Made by a program: the position numbers and the translations under genes. Positions 44,348 through 52,463 of a stretch of 64,000 nt of DNA are shown piece by piece. The notes under the pieces were generated by a model. It made no database searches. It saw only the letters and a list, made by a program, of their open reading frames with translations, and was not told the origin of the DNA. Position 1 is the stretch's first letter, and each line of letters starts with the position of its first letter. The DNA is from Szabonella alba (GTDB lineage: Bacteria; Pseudomonadota; Alphaproteobacteria; Rhodobacterales; Rhodobacteraceae): NCBI RefSeq assembly GCF_016765775.1, contig NZ_JAESVN010000004.1, positions 310,001-374,000 on the forward strand, written 5' to 3'.

Positions 44348-45940
44348 ATGCGCTATATACCTTGGGCCCTTTGCGGCCTGTTTGTTCCGGGGGGCTTTCT
44401 TCTGGCCTCGGTCAACGGGTTCTGGGGGGCGGTTCTGGCGCTTCTGGGGCTGGCCCTGTTCGCGCTTGGGCTGCAGGATCTGCTTCAATCGAAAAGTGCC
44501 GTTCTGAAAAACTACCCGCTGACCGCGCGTCTACGTTTCCTGCTTGAGAATTTCCGGCCCGAGATCCGGCAGTATTTCATCGAAAGCGATCAGGACAAGA
44601 CACCGTTTTCGCGCGAACAGCGCGCGCTGGTCTATCGCCGCGCCAAGGGGCTGGACGGGCTGCGCCCCTTCGGCACGCTGCATGATGTCGAGGCCATCGG
44701 CCATGAATGGCTGAACCATTCGATCAGCCCCACCAAACTCGGCTCGCATGATTTCCGTGTGACCATCGGCGGGCCGGATTGCACCCAGCCCTATGAGGCC
44801 TCGGTGCTGAACATTTCGGGCATGTCCTATGGCGCGCTATCGCCCAATGCCATCGAGGCGCTGAACCGGGGCGCGAAACTGGGTGGCTTTGCCCATACGA
44901 CGGGCGAAGGGTCGATCTCGCGCTTTCACCGCCTCTGGGGCGGTGATCTGGTCTGGCAGATCGGATCGGGCTATTTCGGGGCGCGCAATTCCGACGGATC
45001 CTTCAGCCCCGAGAATTTCGCGGCCAATGCGACCGGCGATCAGGTCCGCATGATCGAACTGAAGCTGAGCCAAGGGGCCAAGCCCGGCCATGGCGGCATC
45101 CTGCCGGGCAAGAAGGTGACCGAGGCGATTGCCGAGGCGCGCGGCGTTACGGTCGGACAGGACTGTATCAGCCCCTCATCCCATTCCGCCTTTTCGACCC
45201 CGATCGAGCTGTGCAATTTCATCGCTGAACTGCGTCGCCTTTCGGGGGGCAAACCGGTCGGGATCAAGTTCTGCATGGGGCATCCGTGGGAATGGTTCGC
45301 GCTGGCCAAGGCGATGAAGGAAACCGGGATCACCCCCGATTTCATCACCGTGGACGGGGCCGAGGGCGGCACCGGCGCTGCACCGGCCGAATTTGCCGAC
45401 CATTACGGCGCGCCGTTGCGTGAGGGGCTGATGCTGGTGCACAACACCCTTGTCGGCCTCGATCTGCGCGACCGGATCCGGATCATCGTCGCCGGCAAGA
45501 TCATTTCCGCCTTCGACATCTGCCGGATGTTCGCTCTGGGGGCCGATGCCTGCAATATGGCGCGCGGCTTCATGTTCGCCATCGGCTGTATTCAGGCACA
45601 GACCTGCCATTCCGGCAAATGCCCCACCGGCGTCACCACACAGGATCCGGGCCGCTACCGCGCGCTGGTGGTCGAGGATAAATACATGCGCACGGCCAGT
45701 TTCCACGCCAATACGCTGCATGTCCTGAAAGAGGCGGTAGAGGCCTCGGGCCTGCGCCATCCGTCCGATTTCACGCCGCATCACCTGATGATCCGGATTT
45801 CCAGCCGCGAGGTGCGGTCCGCCTCAAGCCAGTATCTGTGGGTGGAGCGCGGCGAATTGCTGGCCGGGGATCCGCAGCACCCGGCCTTTCTGAAATTCTG
45901 GGACCGCGCGCGCAGCGACAGTTTCGCCCAGGTGGTCTGA
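44348..45940 (+). CDS. FMN-binding glutamate-synthase-like protein with N-terminal membrane anchor
   Basis: The protein has 530 residues. Two N-terminal hydrophobic helices (IPWALCGLFVPGGFLLASV and FWGAVLALLGLALFALGL) precede a GltB-type FMN/TIM-barrel domain: NISGMSYGALSPNAIEALN, HTTGEGSISRFH, KPGHGGILPGKKVT and FITVDGAEGGTGAAPAEF. The 3Fe-4S cysteines appear in CIQAQTCHSGKCPTGVTTQD. No amidotransferase domain is present, so it is not classical glutamate synthase; the substrate of this stand-alone family is not known. GGGAGGAG stands before adjacent GTG and ATG codons; ATG 44348 is taken. It is convergent with the two-component genes. Confidence 0.85.
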   Translation: MRYIPWALCGLFVPGGFLLASVNGFWGAVLALLGLALFALGLQDLLQSKSAVLKNYPLTARLRFLLENFRPEIRQYFIESDQDKTPFSREQRALVYRRAKGLDGLRPFGTLHDVEAIGHEWLNHSISPTKLGSHDFRVTIGGPDCTQPYEASVLNISGMSYGALSPNAIEALNRGAKLGGFAHTTGEGSISRFHRLWGGDLVWQIGSGYFGARNSDGSFSPENFAANATGDQVRMIELKLSQGAKPGHGGILPGKKVTEAIAEARGVTVGQDCISPSSHSAFSTPIELCNFIAELRRLSGGKPVGIKFCMGHPWEWFALAKAMKETGITPDFITVDGAEGGTGAAPAEFADHYGAPLREGLMLVHNTLVGLDLRDRIRIIVAGKIISAFDICRMFALGADACNMARGFMFAIGCIQAQTCHSGKCPTGVTTQDPGRYRALVVEDKYMRTASFHANTLHVLKEAVEASGLRHPSDFTPHHLMIRISSREVRSASSQYLWVERGELLAGDPQHPAFLKFWDRARSDSFAQVV

Positions 45941-46070
45941 ACTGGGCCTAAACTGGGACTGAACGGCGGACTGATCGGACGCCCGGCGGAAAACTCCCGC
46001 CCCGTGACAGGATGGGGCAGGTTGCGCAACACCGGGGCGTCCCGGTCGGCAGCAGACAGGCAGTCCCGGC

Positions 46071-46706
46071 CTAGCCTTCGCGCAGTCCCATCCGTGCCGC
46101 ATGCCAAGCCGCCTCGGCCCGCGATCCGATGCCCAGCTTGCGATAGACGATCTTGATATAGCCCGCGACCGTGGTTTCGGCGATCCCCATGGTCTGGGCC
46201 ACCTCGCCATTGCGCAGCCCGCGCGCGATCAGGCCCAGGACCTCGCGTTCGCGTTCGGTCAGGCTGCTTTCCGGTTCGGCGGCGGGGCCGGTATGGCGGA
46301 AATGTTCCATGATGCGCCGCGCGATGGCCGGGGACAGCGCTGGCAGTCCAAGCGAGATCTGGCCCAGTTGCCGGATCAGGACGGGGGCGGCGTTTTCCTT
46401 CAGCAGGTATCCATCCGCCCCTGCGCACAAGGCCGCCACAACGCTGGCATCATCCCCCATGACAGTGGTGACGACACAGATCGTGGGTTCCGGACCGCGC
46501 CGCAGATCGCGCAGGAAATCCAGCCCCGACCCGTCCGGCAGGCCAAGGTCGATCAGCGCCAGATCATGCGGCTGATCCAGCAGCACCCGCGCCCCGCGCA
46601 GCGTATCGGCCTCGGAAATCCGCGCCTCGGGAAAGGCACTTTGCGCAATCTCGCCCAGCCAGCGACGGGTCTCGGCGATATCCTCGACGATCAGGATACG
46701 CTTCAT
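46071..46706 (-). CDS. NarL/FixJ-type response regulator
   Basis: The protein has 211 residues. The receiver domain (about 1-120) has RILIVEDIAETRR at the acidic pocket, the phosphoacceptor Asp in LALIDLGLPDGSG and the switch Lys in DGYLLKENAAP. The LuxR-type helix-turn-helix follows (LTEREREVLGLIARGLRNGEV and MGIAETTVAGYIKIVYRKLG). The ATG overlaps the kinase stop (ATGA), so kinase and regulator are made together. Target genes are unknown; the divergent lipoprotein-Slam pair and the glutamate-synthase-like gene are neighbours. Confidence 0.92.
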   Translation of the reverse strand: MKRILIVEDIAETRRWLGEIAQSAFPEARISEADTLRGARVLLDQPHDLALIDLGLPDGSGLDFLRDLRRGPEPTICVVTTVMGDDASVVAALCAGADGYLLKENAAPVLIRQLGQISLGLPALSPAIARRIMEHFRHTGPAAEPESSLTEREREVLGLIARGLRNGEVAQTMGIAETTVAGYIKIVYRKLGIGSRAEAAWHAARMGLREG

Positions 46707-48967
46707 GCGGCCTTCTCCTTCTCGCTGGATGACAGCGGCAGTTCGGCAATAAGACTGGTGCCTTCGGGCCCTGTCCTGACCTCAAGCCGCCCGCCGCATT
46801 GTTCGATCCGGTCGCGCAGGTTTATGAACCCGTTGCCCGCCCGCAGCGCATCGGGATCGAACCCCCTGCCGTCATCGCGCAGGCACAGGTCCAGCGCCGG
46901 CGCCCCCTCGATCAAGGCCGGGGCCGCGCCGCTTCCGGGCTGTGCATCGCCAGCGCCCCCGGCGTTGCTGATCCTGCGGCCGGTGATGCGCACGGTGGCC
47001 TGCGCCGCCCCCGAATGGCGCATCAGATTGCTGATCCCTTCCCGCAGGAAGGCGCGCAGCGTATGCACCACGCGCGGTGACAGCTTCGCCTCGGGCAGGT
47101 TGCCGTCCTGCCAGTCCAGCGTCACACCCGCCACCTCCAGATGTTCGGCCACCTCACCCCGCAGATCGGCCAGCAGGCGCAGCAGATCAAGGCTTTCCAT
47201 TGCCGGGTTCGAGATGATTTCCCGCAGGTCGGTCAGCGTCTGGCGGATCAGCAGATCCTTGCGCTCCAGCCCCGGGGAATGCAGCGCGCCCAGCAGCAGC
47301 ACGCCGATATTGTCATGCATGTCGCGGCTGATCCGCCGGCGCTCGGCCTCGACCGCCTCACGATAGGCGCGATGCTGGTCGATGGCGCGCTGCAACAGGC
47401 TTGCCATCCGCCCGGCCATGGCCAGATCGCGTGAAGAAAACAGCCGCTCTCCGCCCTGTGCCCAGTCCAGCCGCATGGCGGAAAGCCCGGCAACCGACGG
47501 AAAGATCAGCGCCTCCCCGTCGGTGGCCAGTTGTGGCTCGGTCAGCGGCGCGGCCAGCGGGGTGATTGCCAGCGGCGCGAAACGGTCGCGCAACAGCCCC
47601 GCCAGCCTGCGGCCCTGTTCGCCCGGTTCATCGGCCTGCGCGATCTCGGCGAAACGCAGGAACAGATCCTCGGCCGACATTTCACGCTCCCGGCGAAAGC
47701 GCGTGGCCAGCCAGCCGCGCAGCGGCAGATAGGCCAGCGCCACGATCGCAATCGAGACGCCCAGCGCCGGGGCCCGGTCCAGCGCCAGCCCGAAGATCAA
47801 GAGCGCATCCAGCGCCAGCAGCAGCGCGACCCCCCCGGCATAGAACAGAAACCGGAACGACCAGTCGGCCAGATCGAACAGCCGATAGCGCAGCACGCCA
47901 AGGCAGAGCCCGACATAGATCAGCAGAAACAGCAGGAACGCCGTGCTTTGCGCCAGAACCGGCGGGCGGCCCAGCATCACAGGCAGAATGACGGTCAGAA
48001 CGAAGCCCCCTGCCCCGACCGCAACCGACAGGCCGAACCAGCCCAGCATCGCCCGGGCCCGGGCATCGCGCCGGTTGGCCCAGATCTGCGCGCCAAGAGC
48101 CGCCAGCAGCGCCGCCATCGTCGCTGCGACAACCGGTTGCAGCAGCGGCGTGCGCTCGGGCCAGTTGTCGAACTGGATCCACAGGATGGTGCCGATCAGG
48201 ATGAAGGCGGGTGCCACCAGCCGCAGCCCCCGGGCCAGCGGTTTGGGATAGATCAGGAACAGCGTCACCATCCCCACCCCGAAGATCAGCGTGCCGATGG
48301 AATTGCTGCGGCTCGCAATCTCGAAAACCAGCGGGTCCAGCGCGATTTCACGCGTTGAATAGAGTGCCGCCGATTGCGAGGACAGCGCCAGCCCCAGCCC
48401 CGCCAGCAACAGCATCCAGGCCGCGCGGTCCGACAGGCGCAGCGCCACCACCCAGGCCCCCAGCCACAGCCCCGCCAGCCCGACGCCGATCTGCGTCCAG
48501 AAGGCGGCGGGCAGATCGGTGACCGGGCGGCTGCTGGCCGGTTCCAGCGTCACGCTGCGCGCGCCTTCGGGCGTGGTGTAGTCGAACCGCACCGCCCCGC
48601 CCTGCAGCGCGCCATGCAGATCGCCCTGCCGGTCCAGAAAGCGCCGCATTGCAGGGGCCGAACCCAGCATGTCGGGTTCCTCGATCCGGTCGGCGGGCTC
48701 CAGCGTCAGCCCCGGGGCCGGGGCGGTGCCCAGCCCGCCGGGCGGCGCGATGCGCAACACCTGCGCGCCCTCGGGCAGCGACCGCCCCGGCCCGTCCTGC
48801 GCGCTGGATCCGACCACGATGCCGCTGTCCGAAATCCGCAGATCAACCCCCAGCCATGGCTGCTGAACCGCAGCCCAGATGACAAGCGCGGCCTGCATCA
48901 GCCCCAGCAGGATCGCGCCCGTCAGGACGGTTCCGGGGGCGATCAGCCTGATGACACGCGTTCCCAT
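46703..48967 (-). CDS. Membrane sensor histidine kinase (HisKA_3 type)
   Basis: The protein has 754 residues. TM1 at ~10-32 is followed by a periplasmic part of ~100 residues that looks PDZ-like (WLGVDLRISDSGIVV, ALQGGAVRFDYTTPEG), then seven or so helices (e.g. GVGLAGLWLGAWVVALRL, IGTLIFGVGMVTLFLIY, SFRFLFYAGGVALLLALDAL) as in 7TM receptors. A GAF-like region and HisKA_3 dimerisation domain follow, with the phosphoacceptor His in ERRRISRDMHDNIGVLLLGA, and HATPase with GISNLMRHSG and DDGRGFDPDAL. AAGGAAAGG precedes the ATG at 48967. It feeds the overlapping response regulator. Signal unknown. Confidence 0.88.
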   Translation of the reverse strand: MGTRVIRLIAPGTVLTGAILLGLMQAALVIWAAVQQPWLGVDLRISDSGIVVGSSAQDGPGRSLPEGAQVLRIAPPGGLGTAPAPGLTLEPADRIEEPDMLGSAPAMRRFLDRQGDLHGALQGGAVRFDYTTPEGARSVTLEPASSRPVTDLPAAFWTQIGVGLAGLWLGAWVVALRLSDRAAWMLLLAGLGLALSSQSAALYSTREIALDPLVFEIASRSNSIGTLIFGVGMVTLFLIYPKPLARGLRLVAPAFILIGTILWIQFDNWPERTPLLQPVVAATMAALLAALGAQIWANRRDARARAMLGWFGLSVAVGAGGFVLTVILPVMLGRPPVLAQSTAFLLFLLIYVGLCLGVLRYRLFDLADWSFRFLFYAGGVALLLALDALLIFGLALDRAPALGVSIAIVALAYLPLRGWLATRFRREREMSAEDLFLRFAEIAQADEPGEQGRRLAGLLRDRFAPLAITPLAAPLTEPQLATDGEALIFPSVAGLSAMRLDWAQGGERLFSSRDLAMAGRMASLLQRAIDQHRAYREAVEAERRRISRDMHDNIGVLLLGALHSPGLERKDLLIRQTLTDLREIISNPAMESLDLLRLLADLRGEVAEHLEVAGVTLDWQDGNLPEAKLSPRVVHTLRAFLREGISNLMRHSGAAQATVRITGRRISNAGGAGDAQPGSGAAPALIEGAPALDLCLRDDGRGFDPDALRAGNGFINLRDRIEQCGGRLEVRTGPEGTSLIAELPLSSSEKEKAA

Positions 48968-49034
48968 CCGTCCGGCCCTTTCCTTGCAACCAGGCCCATG
49001 ACCCGAATTAACGCCGATCCGGCCTTCGGCCCTA

Positions 49035-49051
49035 CCCCCCGAACAGGGGGG
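49035..49051. repeat. 6-bp hairpin in the kinase/lipoprotein divergent region
   Basis: cccccc (49035-49040) and gggggg (49046-49051) flank gaaca. It lies 72 bases before the lipoprotein start in the 155-bp space shared by the kinase and lipoprotein promoters. Either a leader stem or a chance G/C run. Confidence 0.3.
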
Positions 49052-49122
49052 AGACGATGCGGGATCCGGCGACCATAGATTGTTCCGCCAACGGATTGGC
49101 TGCAATCGGGGAGATACTGAAT

Positions 49123-49785
49123 ATGGGTAATGTTGCAAGAATGGTGGTCGCTTTGACGGCCGTGACGGGTCTTTCGGCCTGTCTGGGCAGTGGTAGCGGC
49201 GGTGGTGGCGCTGGCGGCGGTGGCGGCGGCGGTGGTGGCGGTGGGTCCTACCAGTCGAATTTCGATGCGGTCAGCGGACAGGGACCGACGCAGAACATGC
49301 CGACCAGCCTGAATGCCGACTATTCCGGCCAGATGGAGGTTGACGTCAATGACGGCACCCAGTCCGGAACGGCCTATGCCGATCTCGACATCGCCGTGAA
49401 CTGGACCGAAGGCCAGTCCAGCAATCCATTCAGCGGCACGGCATCGAACTTCACGGGCGAACTGGCCTCGGGTCAAGCCGGGGATATCACCGGGACGCTT
49501 GAAGTCGTTGATGCACCGGTCGGCACGATCAACCGGTCCACATTCGCCGTCCCGGCACCGGGCAGCGGCACGGTCAGTGTCGGAGGCGGCCAGTTCACCA
49601 TGCGCGGCGATCTGGCCGTGGACGGAACCGAATATGACACGACGCTGCTGCTGGGCGGAAACTTCTTCGGCTCCGGCGCCAGTGCCATGCAGGGCGCCGT
49701 TTCCGGCGGCGTGAAGGAAAAGGGCATCGGCGGCGCATTGTTCGACGCCGCCGCCGGCGGCACCTTCTACCTGATCCAGGATTGA
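49123..49785 (+). CDS. Transferrin-binding-protein-like surface lipoprotein with poly-Gly linker
   Basis: The protein has 220 residues. Signal peptide with lipobox LSAC, Cys20 lipidated, then a tether of about 20 residues that is almost all Gly/Ser. The rest is a beta-rich domain with YSGQMEVDVNDG, DLDIAVNW, FTGELASG, FTMRGDLAVDGTEYDTTLLLGGNFFG and ending GALFDAAAGGTFYLIQD (each quoted in part), like the TbpB-type eight-stranded barrel with its GNFFG and final G-x-F-x-x strand. GGGGAG precedes the ATG at 49123. The next gene is Slam-like, so it is probably flipped to the cell surface. Iron binding is not implied; known Slam clients have varied ligands. Confidence 0.8.
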   Translation: MGNVARMVVALTAVTGLSACLGSGSGGGGAGGGGGGGGGGGSYQSNFDAVSGQGPTQNMPTSLNADYSGQMEVDVNDGTQSGTAYADLDIAVNWTEGQSSNPFSGTASNFTGELASGQAGDITGTLEVVDAPVGTINRSTFAVPAPGSGTVSVGGGQFTMRGDLAVDGTEYDTTLLLGGNFFGSGASAMQGAVSGGVKEKGIGGALFDAAAGGTFYLIQD

Positions 49786-49852
49786 TCCTCGACCCCAGTT
49801 ATCCTGAGGATCAAAACGTCCGGTCCCTTGACCAGTCCCCTCGGGGCCGGAC
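49782..49852 (+). terminator. Hairpins between lipoprotein and Slam genes
   Basis: ttgatcctc (49782-49790) pairs with gaggatcaa (49806-49814) right over the stop codon, and gtccggtccc (49818-49827) pairs with ggggccggac (49843-49852) including one G-T pair. The second is followed by acccttttcg, so it looks like a leaky Rho-independent terminator that lowers Slam relative to its client. Confidence 0.55.
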
Positions 49853-49876
49853 ACCCTTTTCGCCAGTGGAGATGTG

Positions 49877-51154
49877 ATGCGTGGCCTGATCCTTGTTCTG
49901 GCGCTTGCCCTGATGCCCTTCAGCGCCCATGCGCAGGATATCGCCGCGGCAGAGCGCGCGATTGCCGCCGGGCGGCACGCCGAAGGGCTGGCGATGGCCG
50001 AGGCGGTTCAGCCCCGCGACGAGGCCGAGACGGTCCGCAGGCTGTGGGCCATTGCTGTCGGCTACGGTCGTCAGGGGCGCCCCCGCGCGGCCATCGTCCC
50101 TTTGGAACGTCTGGTCGCCCTGCAACCCGCCGATCCGCGCTGGCGGCTGGAATTGGCCGCAGCCCTTGCCGAAACCGGGCAACAGGACCGCGCGCGCTAT
50201 CACTATGAACTGGCGCGGGGGGCCGACAATCTTGCCCCGCCGATCCGCCGCGCGCTGGAACAGCGCCTTGACGCGCTGGACCGCGACAAGAACTGGTATC
50301 TCGATTTCCGCCTTGCGCTGATCCCCGAAAGCAACGCTGAAAAGCGCACGGGTGCCGAACGGGTGACCATCGGCGGACTGCAATTCGGCATCAATCCCAA
50401 TGCGCGGGAACGTCCGGCCACGGGGCTTGATTTCGGGCTGGGCGTGACGCTGCTGCCGCAACTTGCCCCCGACCTGCGCGCCCGGCTGTCTGCGCAGTTC
50501 GATGCACGGCTGTTCGACGGGAATGCCTCGGACGATGTGACGCTGCGGATGGGGGCGGGGCTGTTGCGCTTTGCCGATCACGGGCAGCGCCTGTCGGCCG
50601 ATCTTTTCACCACGCGCCGCTGGCTGGCAGGCCGTGCTTATACCCGCTCGGTCGGGCTGGAACTGGGCTATTCGCGCAGGATCAGCGAGCGCATGACCTT
50701 CGGCGCGACGCTGCTGCGTGACCGCACCGATTATCTGAGCACGCCCTTCCATGCAGACCGCAACGCGCTGTTTCTTCAGGCGATGCATGTCGTCTCATCC
50801 CAACTGCTGCTGCGCGGCGGGCTGCGGTTCGAGAACCGCCGCAGCGCCAATCCCGGACTGGCCGGGGATGCGGCAGGCATCAGCCTTGGCGGGCAGTATC
50901 TGTTCGCCGGGGGCTTGCGCGTCGCACTGGACCTGCATTTCGACCGCAATGATTTCGACGGGCTGCATCCGCTGTTCGGCATCCGGCGGCAGGACCGCAG
51001 GCAGCAAGCGGTGATCCAGATCACCAATGCGAACTGGAATTACAAAGGCTTCGCCCCGGTTCTGAAACTGGGATATGACCGCCAGAAATCCACGGTCATC
51101 ATGAACGACTATCGCAACCTTTCGGCAGCAATCGGATTCACCCGGTCGTTCTGA
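49877..51154 (+). CDS. Slam-type outer-membrane protein (surface lipoprotein assembly modifier, DUF560)
   Basis: The protein has 425 residues. Signal peptide to about 20 (LILVLALALMPFSAHAQ), then a TPR-like helical domain to about 125 (ERAIAAGRHAEGLAMAEA, WRLELAAALAETGQQDRARYHY in part). From about 135 to the end it is a beta-barrel: alternating strands such as NWYLDFRLALIPESNAEKR, RSVGLELGYSRRISERMTFG, FAGGLRVALDLHFDRNDF and a final SAAIGFTRSF with terminal Phe for BAM insertion. This is the two-domain plan of Slam proteins of the type XI secretion system, which carry client lipoproteins across the outer membrane. GGAG stands 5 bases before the ATG at 49877. Confidence 0.82.
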   Translation: MRGLILVLALALMPFSAHAQDIAAAERAIAAGRHAEGLAMAEAVQPRDEAETVRRLWAIAVGYGRQGRPRAAIVPLERLVALQPADPRWRLELAAALAETGQQDRARYHYELARGADNLAPPIRRALEQRLDALDRDKNWYLDFRLALIPESNAEKRTGAERVTIGGLQFGINPNARERPATGLDFGLGVTLLPQLAPDLRARLSAQFDARLFDGNASDDVTLRMGAGLLRFADHGQRLSADLFTTRRWLAGRAYTRSVGLELGYSRRISERMTFGATLLRDRTDYLSTPFHADRNALFLQAMHVVSSQLLLRGGLRFENRRSANPGLAGDAAGISLGGQYLFAGGLRVALDLHFDRNDFDGLHPLFGIRRQDRRQQAVIQITNANWNYKGFAPVLKLGYDRQKSTVIMNDYRNLSAAIGFTRSF

Positions 51155-51404
51155 AGGGGAAGACAAGACCACGGACGGTTGGAACTGTCACAAAGGTCCA
51201 ACTTCACGGCGAAGAGATTTTCTTTGCAAACAGTGCGGTGAAAACCCCATCCGGCGCAGCACCTGCCTTTGTTTCAGACGGGTTTGCTGTTCACCTGAAA
51301 CGCCTTGCGCGCCGGTGTCGCAGAAGCGGCCCTTGGACCGCACGCAGAGAGCGGCTGAAACGAGCCCCATTGCGGACGGTCGGGTTGTCTGAGATGAAAC
51401 TTGG
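51155..51404. other. Intergenic space of lower GC, no clear gene
   Basis: This 250-bp stretch between the Slam gene and the GNAT gene has more A/T than its surroundings. Short open frames exist but lack family resemblance or ribosome sites. It may be a remnant of transferred DNA or the GNAT gene's promoter region. Confidence 0.4.
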
Positions 51405-51878
51405 ATGGACCCGTCACCGATTCAAATTCGAGAAGCTAACCGCAGCGACCTTTCGCGACTTCTTGCTCTTTACCAACACCTTGTGCCTGACGATGCAGTT
51501 CCCTCACGAGACGTTGCATCGAGTATTTTTGATCGCTTTCTTGGCTATGAGGGAAGCGCGATTTTTGTTGGCGAAACTTGTGGGCACTTCGTCGCTTCTT
51601 GCACCCTTGTTGTCGTGCCGAACTTGACGCGCGGAGGCAGTCCATACGGACTGATCGAAAATGTCGTGACCCACGGCGATTACAGAAAGCGAGGCTGTGG
51701 CAAGTGCATCCTAGATCACGCGACGACAGCAGCTTGGAACGCTGGCTGTTACAAAGTCATGCTGATGACAGGATCAAAACGCCCAGAAACGTTCAAATTC
51801 TACCTTGCGGCAGGGTTTGAACAGTCAAAGACTGGATTCCAAAAGCGGCGCATTCCAGTTCGGCCTGAGGGATCATAA
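51405..51878 (+). CDS. GNAT family N-acetyltransferase
   Basis: The protein has 157 residues. The acetyl-CoA-binding motif A is LIENVVTHGDYRKRGCGKCIL (R/Q-x-x-G-x-G/A form shown by YRKRGCGK), followed by the motif B strand YKVMLMTGSKRPET and FYLAAGFEQSKTGF. It starts PIQIREANRSDLSRLLALY, the usual beginning of small-molecule GNATs. Codon use is clearly less GC-rich than in neighbours (many TTT, CTT and AAA type codons), suggesting recent transfer. Substrate unknown. tRNA-Thr lies 130 bases further on. Confidence 0.8.
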   Translation: MDPSPIQIREANRSDLSRLLALYQHLVPDDAVPSRDVASSIFDRFLGYEGSAIFVGETCGHFVASCTLVVVPNLTRGGSPYGLIENVVTHGDYRKRGCGKCILDHATTAAWNAGCYKVMLMTGSKRPETFKFYLAAGFEQSKTGFQKRRIPVRPEGS

Positions 51879-52008
51879 CCGTCCGCTCCGCCCCGCATTG
51901 CGCCCCCTTCCCCACACCGCGAAAGGCCGTTTTCGGAACCGATCCCGGCGGGAGAGGCAGTTTCCCTAATGATAATACCGTGCGATCCGCTGCTTTTCAG
52001 GCAGGAAA

Positions 52009-52083
<75 letters not shown>

Positions 52084-52205
52084 GCACCGCCGATGTAGCA
52101 ACCGGCAGGGGCTTGCGCAAGTCTGTCAGAACGCCCTTTGCCATTCCCGCTTGCGGTGACGGGGAATTCCGGGCATCGGCAGGAAAGATGCAGGGAGGCC
52201 AGCCG

Positions 52206-52463
52206 ATGACCGGGCCGGAGGCGGAACAGGAAACCGAACTGGATGCGGCGGGGCTGCTGTGCCCCTTGCCGGTGCTGCGGGCGCGCAAGCGCCTGCTGGG
52301 CCTGCCACCCGGCGCGGTGCTGCGGCTGATCGCGACCGATCCGATGGCGGTGGTGGATGTGCCGCATTTCTGCGCGCAGGCCGGGCATGAATTGCTGTCG
52401 GTGTCTGAGGCCCCGCCCGGTCATCCGCCGGGCGCGCGCGCCTATCGCATCCGGCGCGGCTGA
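52206..52463 (+). CDS. TusA-like sulfur carrier protein
   Basis: The protein has 85 residues. The sulfur-carrying Cys19 stands in the CPxP motif, GLLCPLPVLRARKRL, followed by GAVLRLIATDPMAVVDVPHFC and a C-terminal strand AYRIRR. TusA-like proteins pass persulfide sulfur for tRNA thiolation, molybdenum cofactor or sulfur oxidation. GGAGG stands 7 bases before the ATG at 52206; the open frame upstream crosses the tRNA gene and is not coding. It overlaps the convergent DUF429-like gene by 22 bases at their ends. Confidence 0.87.
   Translation: MTGPEAEQETELDAAGLLCPLPVLRARKRLLGLPPGAVLRLIATDPMAVVDVPHFCAQAGHELLSVSEAPPGHPPGARAYRIRRG

Noticed and set aside
51238-51627. A 129-codon plus-strand frame overlapping the GNAT gene
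   Set aside because: It is out of frame with the GNAT gene, which has clear motifs; no ribosome site or homology features.
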